64,000 bases of DNA from Verrucomicrobiota bacterium (lineage in GTDB: Bacteria; Verrucomicrobiota; Verrucomicrobiia; CAIQCK01). Shown here piece by piece: positions 46,245 to 55,196 of the stretch. The notes beneath the pieces are model-generated. The model had not been told where the DNA came from, ran no database searches, and saw only the letters and a list, made by a program, of their open reading frames with translations. The stretch lies in NCBI GenBank assembly GCA_026397915.1, contig JAPLTX010000047.1, forward strand, positions 62,001 through 126,000, in the 5' to 3' direction. The stretch's first letter is position 1. Every line of letters starts with the position of its first letter. The translations under genes were made by a program, and so were the position numbers.

Positions 46245-46667
46245 ATGAAACGGACCATTCTGAAGACAGTGACACTCATCGCCGCGCTTTGCGTGGCGGC
46301 TCCGATGTTTGTTTCGGGCGCGGACGCCCCGGAAGGCAAGCACGGACGTGGGAAGGGCGCTATCGCCGGCAAACTCGATGAAGCCCTTGGTAAGCTCGAC
46401 CTCACAGCCGACCAGAAGACCAAGATTGATGCGGCCAAGGCGAAACTCGGCGAATACATGAAGGCCCACGCCGAGGAACTGAAAGCCGCCCGCGAGGCCA
46501 CCGACCCGGAGAAGAAGCGCGAAGCCTTCAAGGGCGCGATGGAGCAAATGAAGCAAACGCGGGATGAAATCCGCTCTGTTCTCACCGACGAGCAGAAGAA
46601 GAAGTTTGACGAGCTTATGCCAGCCCGCCACGGCAAGGGCCACGGCAAAGCCGACGGCAACAAGTAG
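46245..46667 (+). CDS. Spy/CpxP-like periplasmic LTxxQ protein
   Basis: A 140-residue protein with a signal peptide (TVTLIAALCVAAPMFVSG). The mature chain is all-helical and highly charged. It carries two LTxxQ-type motifs, LDLTADQKTKI near 50 and LTDEQKKKF near 118, as in Spy/CpxP chaperones. A Gly/His/Lys-rich C-terminus (RHGKGHGKADGNK) could bind metal. It is probably monocistronic. Confidence 0.75.
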   Translation: MKRTILKTVTLIAALCVAAPMFVSGADAPEGKHGRGKGAIAGKLDEALGKLDLTADQKTKIDAAKAKLGEYMKAHAEELKAAREATDPEKKREAFKGAMEQMKQTRDEIRSVLTDEQKKKFDELMPARHGKGHGKADGNK

Positions 46668-46820
46668 CACTGTCGCGTTTGCAAAAGCCGTTCTCCGCGC
46701 TGTGCAGCGGGAGAACAAGAACATCGGCGCACGCAATGTTCACCTCGTGGTGAGCGTTGCGTGCGCTATGTTGTTGCGTTACCCGCCTGTGTGTTTCTCC
46801 CCGCTATCCGTTGTCCGGAT

Positions 46821-47531
46821 TCACTCGACCGTCACTTTCGCATCCTCGATGATCAAGTTGTATTTGTAGCCGCTGCCGAAGTCCCGATCGGTTGCGATGG
46901 TGCCGGTCACCAGGATCGTGTCACCGACTTTGGTTTCGGACGCGGTGGTCACAGTCAGGTCGTTGCTGCCGGCGCTTCCTGTCCCGTCCTGAATGTGCAG
47001 CCAGTTCTTGCCCATGATGTTGGCGTTGTATTTGACCACTTTAGCCCGGACTTTCACCGGCTTGCCGCTGAGTTCCGCCCTGCTTGCGTAGATTTCCGCG
47101 ATACTTTTTCCGCCTTCCGCTTTCTTGATGCCGGAAAGATCCACCGCTGGCTTGGCCCCACTGCCTGTAATGGGAGGATGGTTCTTGGGGAGTTCAACGG
47201 ACTCGACACCGGCGGAGGGCGCCTTTCCGTTCACCTTTACATTGCCGGTGAAATAAACGACCTCAAAATCCCGATTCAACGTCTTGCTATGGAACTTCGG
47301 CATTGGCGCTGCGCTGCTGATGGCAACAGAGTCACCAACCTTGACCGCAAACTGCGGGGCGGCTGCCCACAGCTTCGTGGTGCCGGTGTCCAGCAGCACA
47401 TAGGTGTAGTTGGCGGCATTCATGGTTTCGACCACCTTGCCGGAGTAGCTGCCGACGGAAGGCGGTTGCGTTTGGCACATGGCTCGGGGCGCGCTGAGGG
47501 CAAGACAAGCGATCAAGAGGATGTATTTCAT
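46821..47531 (-). CDS. Secreted NrfJ-like protein with C-terminal OB-like domain
   Basis: A 236-residue protein with a signal peptide (ILLIACLALSAPRAMC). An N-terminal domain follows of the NrfJ-like type: YSGKVVETMNAANYTYVLLD, then KTLNRDFEVVYFTGNV. The C-terminal domain (VKVRAKVVKYNANIMGKNWL through DTILVTGTIATDRDFG) resembles an OB-fold nucleic-acid-binding-like domain often found in secreted proteins. The start was taken at MKYILL rather than 17 codons upstream. No nitrite reductase genes lie nearby. Function unknown. Confidence 0.65.
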   Translation of the reverse strand: MKYILLIACLALSAPRAMCQTQPPSVGSYSGKVVETMNAANYTYVLLDTGTTKLWAAAPQFAVKVGDSVAISSAAPMPKFHSKTLNRDFEVVYFTGNVKVNGKAPSAGVESVELPKNHPPITGSGAKPAVDLSGIKKAEGGKSIAEIYASRAELSGKPVKVRAKVVKYNANIMGKNWLHIQDGTGSAGSNDLTVTTASETKVGDTILVTGTIATDRDFGSGYKYNLIIEDAKVTVE

Positions 47532-47599
47532 GGTGTGTGTTGCGGAACAGCGGATCGGCAGTTGATGAGTATTACAGTGCATGTTGAGCCATTCTACTA

Positions 47600-48616
47600 C
47601 TACTGGACGCGGGCGAGGTCAAACACGGGGGATTGCATAGGCATGAAGGACTTCTTCTTCCGGGCAGGCTCGGCGTTGTCGGGCTTGCCGAAGATCGCGG
47701 AGATCGGCTTGCCGTCCACGTCCGCCGGAATGGCAACGCCGAGGAAACTCAGCGCGGTGGCGAACACATCCACGACGCGCACGGCCAGTTTCGGTTCGAG
47801 TGTAAGATCGTAGTTCTCGCGCACGCCCGGCCCAACAGCGATCCACGGGATGTAATGGCTGAACGGAACCTTCGCGCCGTGCGACCGGCCGGAGCCGCCG
47901 TGGTCGGCGGTTACGATCAACAACGTCTTCTCGCTCAGCCCCAGTTCGCGCAACGCCGCCACGATGATGCCGACGCCCTGATCGGCTCTGTCAGCGACTG
48001 CGACCTGCGCCGGACTGCCCCAGCCAGCCGCGTGACCGACGGAGTCGGGATCGGGGAAATGCACAAACAAAACGCTGGGACGATGCTGGCGCAGGATCTC
48101 GGCGGCGCGGGCGGAGACGGTGAGTGCGTCGGGCTTGGCTTTCCCTTCCGGCGCGTTCAACCAGTCCACCATGCCAGGCTTGGCCATGATGGCGAGCTTT
48201 CGTTTGCCGACGATCATCGCGTTGCTGTAGCCGGCCTTCTTGGTCAGGTCGAACAGCGTTGGCACGGTGAGCATGCTTGGGTTCACATCGCGGTCGTCGT
48301 TCCACAGCACCTGATGTTTGGACGGCGGGACACCCGTGAGCATGCTCACGTGGGTCGGCAACGTGATGGCGAGATCGGTGGACTCGGCCCAGAACGTGAA
48401 CGAACCGTGCTCCGTCAGCGCGCGGATGTTCGGCGCCTTGGCGCGCAGGAGCACGTCGGGGCGCAGGCCGTCAATGCTGATGATCACGACATGTTTGTCG
48501 GATGGCGGCGCGGCGTTTCGCCGTATGGCTTGCTGGCCGAAGAGCGGGCCGGTGGCAAGAAACAAAGCCAGAATGAAAACGAAGGATGGAACTCTCGCCA
48601 CGGTTCGTGCGGTCAT
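47600..48616 (-). CDS. Secreted alkaline-phosphatase-superfamily phosphodiesterase
   Basis: A 338-residue protein with a signal peptide (VFILALFLATGPLFG). Metal-site motifs of the type I phosphodiesterase/nucleotide pyrophosphatase group are present: VIISIDGLRPDVL near the N-terminus, LPTHVSMLTGV with the nucleophilic Thr or Ser, FPDPDSVGHAAGW, and TADHGGSGRSHG. All metal ligands appear intact. Substrate unknown. It is divergent from the FadB-like operon. Confidence 0.85.
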   Translation of the reverse strand: MTARTVARVPSFVFILALFLATGPLFGQQAIRRNAAPPSDKHVVIISIDGLRPDVLLRAKAPNIRALTEHGSFTFWAESTDLAITLPTHVSMLTGVPPSKHQVLWNDDRDVNPSMLTVPTLFDLTKKAGYSNAMIVGKRKLAIMAKPGMVDWLNAPEGKAKPDALTVSARAAEILRQHRPSVLFVHFPDPDSVGHAAGWGSPAQVAVADRADQGVGIIVAALRELGLSEKTLLIVTADHGGSGRSHGAKVPFSHYIPWIAVGPGVRENYDLTLEPKLAVRVVDVFATALSFLGVAIPADVDGKPISAIFGKPDNAEPARKKKSFMPMQSPVFDLARVQ

Positions 48617-48690
48617 CAGTCAAATTCTCCTGTTGGTTGTGCTCAGTTCGCCTCCTTTCTACTACGTTTCGCAGTCAATGCAAGCGGGTG

Positions 48691-48719
48691 TTGACCCACA
48701 TGAAGGCGTCCGCTAGCGT
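48691..48719 (+). promoter_or_regulatory. Sigma70-type promoter for the 48.8-56.2 kb operon
   Basis: TTGACC (48691-48696) and TAGCGT (48714-48719) have a 17-bp spacer. The start of transcription is predicted about 43 nt before the FadB-like gene. Confidence 0.5.
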
Positions 48720-48768
48720 CTCCGCTCATGACGATAGATGCCAACCGCGTTGAAGGCTTGCTGAAGCT

Positions 48769-50820
48769 ATGAGCTGCATTGCTTCCAGCGTGACCAATGG
48801 TGTTTGCGTCCTCCGGCTCAACGCCCCGCCCGTAAACACTCTCAGCATCGAGATGCTGGGTGATCTGCGTGCGGGGGTGCGGCAGGCAAACACGGACGCC
48901 AGCGTCCGCAGCATCGTGATCACCGGCACGCCAGAACACTTCAGTGCCGGCGCCGACGTGGCGATGTTCCGCGATATCAAGATTGCCAAGGATGCCGAGC
49001 GCATCTCGCGCGCCTTTCAGGAGGCGTTTCAGGAGATCGAGGACTCCGCCAAGCCCGTCACGGCGGCTGTCGCGGGCAAGATGATGGGCGGCGCGCTGGA
49101 ACTGGCGATGGCATGTCATTACCGCGTCTGTGCGCGCGGCACGGTGTTCAGCATGCCGGAGGTCAATCTCGGCATCAATCCCGGCGCAGGCGGCACGCAG
49201 CGTCTGCCGCGGCTCATCGGTGTCGAGGCTGCGCTGAAGATGCTGCTGACCGGCCAGCCGATCAGTGCAACCGAGGCACTGAAACTCGGTTTGGTGGACG
49301 CAATGTGCGACGCAGCTGATCTGACGAAACCGGCGCAAGCTTGTGCCGGCGCGCCGCGAAAGACCCGCGAGCGTGTTTTCGCAACCGTTTCCTATACCGA
49401 AGCGGAAAAGCTAGTCGCGCGCTCGCGCCCCGAACTCATCGCCTCATCCGTCATCCTCGAATGCGTCCGCACGGGTGTCGAGCAATCCTTCGCCACCGGT
49501 TTGCGCGCGGAGCAGGAAGGCTTCGCGCGTTGCATGGACACGCTGGCCACGCGCAACAAGATCCACGTCTTCTTCGCGACCCGCGAGACGGCCAAGGCTC
49601 CCGACTTGGCGAACGCTTCTTCACGCGTCGTGGCGCACGTCGCCGTCATCGGCATGGGCTCGATGGGCACGGGCATCGCGCAGGCCGTCTTGCAGGCGGG
49701 ACTGCCCGTGATTGCCCTCGACGAAAACGCAGCGGCGCTGCAAAAAGGCCAGCAGCGCATCCGCGAATCCCTCCAGAAGCGTGCTACGCAGGGCAAGCTC
49801 CCGCCCGAGCGGCTCGCGGCGATGCTGGGGGCGCTCACCGCCACCAGCGACTGGAGCGCGATCGGCGGGGCGGACCTCGTGATCGAGGCGGTGTTCGAGG
49901 ATATCGCCATCAAGCGCGCCGTCCTGACCAACATCGAGCGCGCCGTCGCCGACACAGCCATCATTGCCTCCAACACCTCCACCATCTCCTTCGACACTCT
50001 CGCCGAGGGGATGCGCCGGCCGGGGCGGTTCGTCGGCCTGCACTTCTTCAACCCCGCCCACGCCATGCCGTTGCTGGAGATCATCCGCCACGCCGCCGCC
50101 GCGCCGGAGACGGTGGCCACCGCGCTGCGCTTCGCCAAGACCATCCGCAAGACGCCCGTCCTCGTTCGCAACCGCGAGGGCTTCCTCGTCAACCGCATCT
50201 TCCTCCCCTATGTCAACGAAGCCTTCCTGCTGCTCGCGGACGGCGCTGAGCCGGAGGCGGTTGACCGCGCCATGGTCGTGTTCGGTTTCCCGATGGGGCC
50301 GCTGACGCTCATTGACATGGCCGGCAACGACATCCTCGTCCACTGCGATGCCGTGCTGACCCGCGCCTTCCCGCATCACGGTCCGACCCCGCCCATCGTG
50401 GCGGAGCTGGTCGCGCGGGGAATGTTGGGCCAGAAGAGCGGCGCGGGCGTTTACCTCTACGAGAAGGGCGACCCCAAGCCACGCCCCAACCCGGCCGCGC
50501 AGGAGATCATCACTGCGGCGCGCCACCGGGACGGCCGGTCCCCGCGAGCCATCGCGGCCGACGAGATCACCCAGCGGCTCGTGCTGCGGATGGTGGCCGA
50601 GGCGCTGCGCGTGATGGAGGAGGGGATTGTCCAGCGCGAGAGCGACGTGGACGCCGCGATGGTGCTCGGCACAGGCTTTCCCGACTGGCGCGGCGGCGTG
50701 CTGAAGTATGCTCGCGACATCGGTCTGAAGACGGTATTGAATGACTTGGAAATTTTGAGAAAACAACTTGGCGAACGCTTCGCCCCGTGCAAGATGTTGG
50801 GAGAATTGAAAGGAACATAA
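48769..50820 (+). CDS. FadB/FadJ-like enoyl-CoA hydratase / 3-hydroxyacyl-CoA dehydrogenase fusion
   Basis: A bifunctional beta-oxidation-type enzyme of 683 residues. The crotonase domain (1-190) has the oxyanion motif SAGADVAMF and both acid residues, in GGALELA and MPEVNLGINPGAGG. The NAD-binding domain starts near 288 with VAVIGMGSMGTGIAQAV. The dehydrogenase core has ASNTSTISFDTLA and GLHFFNPAHAMPLLEI, and two C-terminal 3HCDH domains follow. No recognisable thiolase is present. It opens an operon with a BcrB-like subunit and an activator, so it may act on cyclic or branched acyl-CoA rather than on ordinary fatty acids. The next gene starts directly after its stop codon. Confidence 0.9.
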   Translation: MSCIASSVTNGVCVLRLNAPPVNTLSIEMLGDLRAGVRQANTDASVRSIVITGTPEHFSAGADVAMFRDIKIAKDAERISRAFQEAFQEIEDSAKPVTAAVAGKMMGGALELAMACHYRVCARGTVFSMPEVNLGINPGAGGTQRLPRLIGVEAALKMLLTGQPISATEALKLGLVDAMCDAADLTKPAQACAGAPRKTRERVFATVSYTEAEKLVARSRPELIASSVILECVRTGVEQSFATGLRAEQEGFARCMDTLATRNKIHVFFATRETAKAPDLANASSRVVAHVAVIGMGSMGTGIAQAVLQAGLPVIALDENAAALQKGQQRIRESLQKRATQGKLPPERLAAMLGALTATSDWSAIGGADLVIEAVFEDIAIKRAVLTNIERAVADTAIIASNTSTISFDTLAEGMRRPGRFVGLHFFNPAHAMPLLEIIRHAAAAPETVATALRFAKTIRKTPVLVRNREGFLVNRIFLPYVNEAFLLLADGAEPEAVDRAMVVFGFPMGPLTLIDMAGNDILVHCDAVLTRAFPHHGPTPPIVAELVARGMLGQKSGAGVYLYEKGDPKPRPNPAAQEIITAARHRDGRSPRAIAADEITQRLVLRMVAEALRVMEEGIVQRESDVDAAMVLGTGFPDWRGGVLKYARDIGLKTVLNDLEILRKQLGERFAPCKMLGELKGT

Positions 50821-52068
50821 ATGACGACACAAGCAGCATCGGCCCCGGCGGGCGAACGTAAAGACCTTCAGACGACGAAGATGATGAGGACCGTGATGGG
50901 CAATTACTTCGCGGAACTCGAAAACGGCCCCAAGCAGGGCAAGAAGACCGCCTGGTGCACCAGCGTCGGCCCGGCGGAACTCCTCCGTGCCCTCGGCTAC
51001 AACGTTTATTTCCCCGAAAACCATGGCGCGATGCTCGGTGCGACGCGCATGGCCACGGACGTGATCCCGCTCGCCAACGCGCGTGGGTTCTCGCCGGACA
51101 TCTGTTCCTATCTCACCAGCGACATCGGCGCGTATCTCAAGGGCGAGACGCCATTGAAGAAGATGGGCATGTCGGGCATGCCGAAGGCCGATGTGCTGGT
51201 GTTCAACACCAACCAGTGCCGCGACGTGAAGGATTGGTTCCAGTTTTACGCGCGCGAGTGGAACGTGCCGTGCATTGGCATTCATACGCCGCGTTCGCTT
51301 GGCGATCTTGACGAGCCGATCATCGAGGACGTCGCCCGCCAGACGGAGGCGCTTGTGCCGACGCTGGAGAAGGTCGCCGGCCAGAAGCTGGACATGGGCA
51401 AGTTCAAGGAAATCGTCAGCCTCTCGCGGCGTTGCACCGACCTCTGGAAGGGGGTGCTCGAAGCCGCAGCCGCCGTGCCTGCGCCGATCACGTTCTTTGA
51501 CGGCACCATCCAGATGGGGCCGGCGGTCGTGTTGCGCGGCACGCAGAGCGCGATCCAATACTACGAGGCGCTGGTGGCGGAGTTGAAACAGCGCGTGACC
51601 GACGGCGTCGCAGCGGTGCCGGGCGAGCAGTTCCGCATCTACTGGGACGGCATGCCGGTCTGGGGCAAACTGCGCGATCTCTCGACGCAGTTCATGAACC
51701 TGAAGACCGCGGTGGTCGCGTCCACGTATTGCAACTCCTGGATCTTCGAGGACCTGGACCCGGCGGATCCTTTCCGGAGCATGGCGCGTGCTTATTGCCG
51801 GCTGTTCATCTGCCGCAGCGAAGACGCGAAGGAAGCCTACATGGAGCAGATGGCCCGCAAGTATAAGGTGAACGGTATCATCTACCACGACTCCAAGACT
51901 TGTCCGAACAACTCGAACAACCGTTACCAGATGCCGGAGCGTCTCGACGCCAAGCTCGGCATCCCGCACCTGGTCATTCACGGCGACCTCAACGACCTGC
52001 GCCTCTACTCCGAGGAGCAGGCCAAGACGAACATCCAGGCGTTCGTGGAAGGCTTCGCCCAGAAATAG
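50821..52068 (+). CDS. Benzoyl-CoA reductase / 2-hydroxyacyl-CoA dehydratase-like subunit (BcrB/BzdO type)
   Basis: A 415-residue protein of the HGD-D family (PF06050 type). Sequence features include AWCTSVGPAELLRALGYNVY, DICSYLTSDIGAYLKG, FDGTIQMGPAVVLRGTQ and YHDSKTCPNNSNN. The three Cys in CTS, CSY and KTC lie where [4Fe-4S] ligands occur in this family. It reads more like BcrB/BzdO of class I benzoyl-CoA reductase than HgdA/B, by recall. Known enzymes need two such subunits; only one is encoded here. It is followed 21 bp later by its predicted activator. Substrate unknown. Confidence 0.85.
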   Translation: MTTQAASAPAGERKDLQTTKMMRTVMGNYFAELENGPKQGKKTAWCTSVGPAELLRALGYNVYFPENHGAMLGATRMATDVIPLANARGFSPDICSYLTSDIGAYLKGETPLKKMGMSGMPKADVLVFNTNQCRDVKDWFQFYAREWNVPCIGIHTPRSLGDLDEPIIEDVARQTEALVPTLEKVAGQKLDMGKFKEIVSLSRRCTDLWKGVLEAAAAVPAPITFFDGTIQMGPAVVLRGTQSAIQYYEALVAELKQRVTDGVAAVPGEQFRIYWDGMPVWGKLRDLSTQFMNLKTAVVASTYCNSWIFEDLDPADPFRSMARAYCRLFICRSEDAKEAYMEQMARKYKVNGIIYHDSKTCPNNSNNRYQMPERLDAKLGIPHLVIHGDLNDLRLYSEEQAKTNIQAFVEGFAQK

Positions 52069-52089
52069 CGTGGGCCGGCATCATTCGTC

Positions 52090-52875
52090 ATGCGTTACTT
52101 CTGCGGCATAGACATCGGCGCTTCATCCGCGAAACTTGCCATCGTGGACGAAACCGGCAAGGTCGTCGGTCGCGGCTTGCGGCGTTCCGGCGTGGACTAC
52201 GCCGCCGTCTCCGAGCAGATCCTCGCCGATGCGTTGACCGCCGCGAAGCTCCGTCGCGAGGACATCGCGCGCTCCGTCGCCACCGGCTACGGGCGCGACA
52301 ACGTGCCGTGGGCGCACGAGACGATGACCGAGATCACCTGCCACGCCAAGGGCGCGTGGCATCACTTCCAGTGCAAGATCACGGTCATAGATATCGGCGC
52401 GCAGGACAGCAAGGTCATCCACATTGACGAGAAGGGGAGGCGCGTCGGCTTCAAGATGAACCGCAAATGCGCCGCCGGCACAGGCGCGTTCCTGGAAGAG
52501 ATCGCGCTGCGGCTCGCGCTGAACGTTGAGGCCCTCAACGGGCTGGCGGAACAATCGAAGAAGGAAGTCACACTCGGCAGCTTCTGCACCGTCTTTGCCG
52601 CCACGGAGATTCTCTCCAAGATTCGCGCCGGCGAGAAGGTGCAGGACATCGTCAAAGGCGCGTTCCACTCGGTCGTGAAGCGGCTCCAGGAGATGGACTC
52701 CGCGCACGGCGACCTCGTGATGACCGGCGGCGTCGCCGCGCACAATCCTTGTCTCGTGAAAATGTTTGCGGAAGCCTACGGCCGCCCCGTTCACGTCCCG
52801 CCCGACCCACAGCTCACCGGCGCTTTCGGCGCGGCGCTGCTGGCGATGGAACACACTCGAGCAACCAAGCCATGA
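52090..52875 (+). CDS. ATP-dependent activator of the dehydratase/reductase (BadG/HgdC family)
   Basis: An ASKHA-fold ATPase of 261 residues that, in known systems, drives single-electron transfer at low potential to its partner. Visible motifs: FCGIDIGASSAKLAIVD, VIDIGAQDSKVI, MTGGVAAHNP, and the two cluster cysteines Cys127 (NRKCAAGTGAFLE) and Cys166 (GSFCTVFAATE), which bridge one [4Fe-4S] in the homodimer. Length matches HgdC-like activators. The presence of one activator gene suggests a homodimer. Its stop codon overlaps the next start (ATGA). Confidence 0.93.
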   Translation: MRYFCGIDIGASSAKLAIVDETGKVVGRGLRRSGVDYAAVSEQILADALTAAKLRREDIARSVATGYGRDNVPWAHETMTEITCHAKGAWHHFQCKITVIDIGAQDSKVIHIDEKGRRVGFKMNRKCAAGTGAFLEEIALRLALNVEALNGLAEQSKKEVTLGSFCTVFAATEILSKIRAGEKVQDIVKGAFHSVVKRLQEMDSAHGDLVMTGGVAAHNPCLVKMFAEAYGRPVHVPPDPQLTGAFGAALLAMEHTRATKP

Positions 52876-54230
52876 AAACATCCACATCGTTCTCACGTCG
52901 CACGTTTCTCAAATCCGCCGCAACCGTCTTCGCCTTCGGGCAGCCGGCGCTGTTACGCGCCACTTCCGCCAAGGGCGAGTTCCGCTTTGCCCAGATCGCT
53001 TGCGGTGGGAAGGGCGCTGGCGACATGGCGAGCATGCTCAAGGGCGGCGCGCGCTTGGTGGCGATGTGCGATGTGGACCCAGCCCGCGCGGCCAAGGCAT
53101 TTCAGGAGCATCCCGATGTGCCGAAGTTCACCGACTACCGCAAGATGCTCGACAAGTTTGAAAAGGAGATTGACGGCGTGGTCGTTTCGACGCCCGATCA
53201 TATTCACGCGGTGGCCGCGTTGGACGCGATACGGCGCGGCAAGCACGTCTATGTGCAGAAGCCGCTCGCGCGGACGTTTCAGGAGTGCCAGGTCCTGCTC
53301 GACGCCGCCAAGAAGTATCGTGTGGTCACGCAGATGGGCAATCAGGGCCACGGCGGCGCGGGATTGCTGCTCTGGCAGAAGATGATGAACGAAGGCGCGT
53401 TCGGCGAAGTCCAGCGCGTGCATATCTGGTCGAACCGCCCGATCTGGCCGCAGGGCATGACGGAAATGGCGGCGGCCGAGCCGGTGCCTGCGGGTTTGGA
53501 TTGGGAGAACTGGCTTGGGCCTGCGCCGATGCGGCCGTTCTCCACGGCGTATGTTCCGTTCAAATGGAGAGGCTGGTGGGATTTCGGCACTGGCGCACTG
53601 GGCGACATGGCTTGTCACAACATGGACCCGGCGTTTTGGATTCTGAAACTGGGTTTGCCCGACAGCGTCAAGGCGGAAGTCTCCGCGCCGGTTGGAATCG
53701 CTTATCCGGAGTGGTCGGTCATTGATTACACCTTCCCGCGCTCGAAGCTCTGTCCGAAGGGCCTCAAGATGACATGGCACGACGGCAAGAAGCTGCCGCC
53801 GAATCCCGAGGGGTGCAATCCGAACCTCCAGCTTGGCACCAACGGCTGCATGATCATCGGCTCCAAGATGACCGCCATCGGTGGCTCCCATGCAGGGCCG
53901 CCGATTCCGATGGCGTTGACCGGCCAGCCCTACGGTCCCGCTGTGAAGGAAGCGGAAACCCACTGGCGAGACGAAATGAAGAAACTGGAGGGCTGCGATC
54001 ACTACCATCAGTGGTTGAGGGCCGCCGAGGCGCGCGATACGGCCAAGACCGGCAGCAAGTTTCAATACGCCGTTCCCATGACCCAAGCCATTCTGCTCGG
54101 CTGCATCGCGCTGCGGTTTCCGGAACAAGAGCTTCGTTGGAACCACTCCAAGCGGAAGTTCAGCAATTTCCCCGAAGCGAACCGCTGGCTCAACTTTACT
54201 CCGCGCGCCGGCTACGACCTCAGCCTCTGA
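52872..54230 (+). CDS. Tat-exported Gfo/Idh/MocA-family oxidoreductase
   Basis: A 452-residue protein with a twin-arginine signal (SRRTFLKSAATVFAFG). The Rossmann region is somewhat altered (FAQIACGGKGAGDMASML), followed by VAMCDVDPA. The catalytic-type motif is KHVYVQKPLARTFQE, with Lys in the EKP-like position (here QKP). A long C-terminal beta domain includes WWDFGTGALGDMACHNMD. Such Tat-signal members are numerous in Verrucomicrobiota and Planctomycetota and usually act on sugars. Overlap with the activator gene is 4 bp, yet its role with the CoA enzymes is unclear; it may simply be co-transcribed. Confidence 0.85.
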   Translation: MKTSTSFSRRTFLKSAATVFAFGQPALLRATSAKGEFRFAQIACGGKGAGDMASMLKGGARLVAMCDVDPARAAKAFQEHPDVPKFTDYRKMLDKFEKEIDGVVVSTPDHIHAVAALDAIRRGKHVYVQKPLARTFQECQVLLDAAKKYRVVTQMGNQGHGGAGLLLWQKMMNEGAFGEVQRVHIWSNRPIWPQGMTEMAAAEPVPAGLDWENWLGPAPMRPFSTAYVPFKWRGWWDFGTGALGDMACHNMDPAFWILKLGLPDSVKAEVSAPVGIAYPEWSVIDYTFPRSKLCPKGLKMTWHDGKKLPPNPEGCNPNLQLGTNGCMIIGSKMTAIGGSHAGPPIPMALTGQPYGPAVKEAETHWRDEMKKLEGCDHYHQWLRAAEARDTAKTGSKFQYAVPMTQAILLGCIALRFPEQELRWNHSKRKFSNFPEANRWLNFTPRAGYDLSL

Positions 54231-54265
54231 CAATTCCGGATGCGGTCCCCAATACGAGAAACATC

Positions 54266-55195
54266 ATGATCATTACCAATCCACCCGTTGCCATCACCGA
54301 CAACCTGCTGTTGCTCGGCACCACCGATTACCCGATTTATCTCGTCTATGAAGGCGGCGACGCCGCGGTGGTCGAAGGCGGCGTCGGGGCTTGCGGCCCG
54401 GTGCTGGAGCAGCAACTCGCGAAGTTCGGCGTCGGCCGCGAGATGGTGAAACAGATCGTCGTTACGCATGGTCATCCCGACCATGTCATGGCGGTGCCGG
54501 CGTTCCGGCGGATGTTTCCCGGCGCGCACGTGCTCGCGTCGCAGATCGCCGCGGCGACGATGGCCAACGAGAAGGCCATCGGCTTCTTTACCAAGATTGA
54601 CGGCGCGCTGACCACATGGTTGCTGGACAAAGGCGCGATCACCGAGAGTCAGAAGCCGCAGGCTTTGGCGGAGCTGAAGATCGCCGTGGATCGCATCCTG
54701 AAGGAAGGCGACACGGTGGCCGTCGGCGGACTCAAGTTCAACGTCATCGCCACGCCGGGCCACAGCGATTGCAGCCTCAGCTTGTTCGAGCCGACGCAGG
54801 AGATTGCCATTGTCGCCGACGTGACCGGCTTCTACATGCCGGCCACGAAGACATGGTGGCCGATGTATTTCAGCGACTATGGCGCCTGCATGAATTCCAT
54901 CCGTCGCCTTGCTACGCTCGACGCCGAGGTCGTCTGCCTGAGCCATAACGCCGTCATCACCGGCGCTGACGAGGTGAAAAAGTATTTCGAGGGCGCGATT
55001 GCATCCACCGAGGCTTACCACAAGCGGATCGTGGACGCCGTCAAAGGCGGCAAAGACCCGCGCGCGCTGGCTGGCGAACTCGGCGTGGAAATCCACGCGC
55101 AGACCGGCTCGTTGCCTGTGGACTTCTTCCAGAAGAACTGCAGCCTGCTGATCAAGAACTCGCTAAAGCACGAAGGCATTGCAGTGGAGAAATGA
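54266..55195 (+). CDS. MBL-fold metallo-hydrolase
   Basis: A 309-residue protein. The metallo-beta-lactamase motif THGHPDHVMAVP is at about 72-83, with later ligands in TPGHSDCSLSLF (His) and IVADVTGF (Asp). The chain then extends with helices and CLSHNAVITGADE, which supplies another His. It could be a thioester or lactone hydrolase, possibly on the CoA or ACP intermediates of this operon. It lies 35 bp after the oxidoreductase; the next gene starts 1 bp after its stop codon. Substrate unknown. Confidence 0.85.
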   Translation: MIITNPPVAITDNLLLLGTTDYPIYLVYEGGDAAVVEGGVGACGPVLEQQLAKFGVGREMVKQIVVTHGHPDHVMAVPAFRRMFPGAHVLASQIAAATMANEKAIGFFTKIDGALTTWLLDKGAITESQKPQALAELKIAVDRILKEGDTVAVGGLKFNVIATPGHSDCSLSLFEPTQEIAIVADVTGFYMPATKTWWPMYFSDYGACMNSIRRLATLDAEVVCLSHNAVITGADEVKKYFEGAIASTEAYHKRIVDAVKGGKDPRALAGELGVEIHAQTGSLPVDFFQKNCSLLIKNSLKHEGIAVEK

Positions 55196-55196
55196 C

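Noticed and set aside
49621..51981. 786-codon minus-strand open frame opposite the FadB- and BcrB-like genes
   Set aside because: Shadow of two well-supported plus-strand genes; no ribosome-binding site or recognisable domain.
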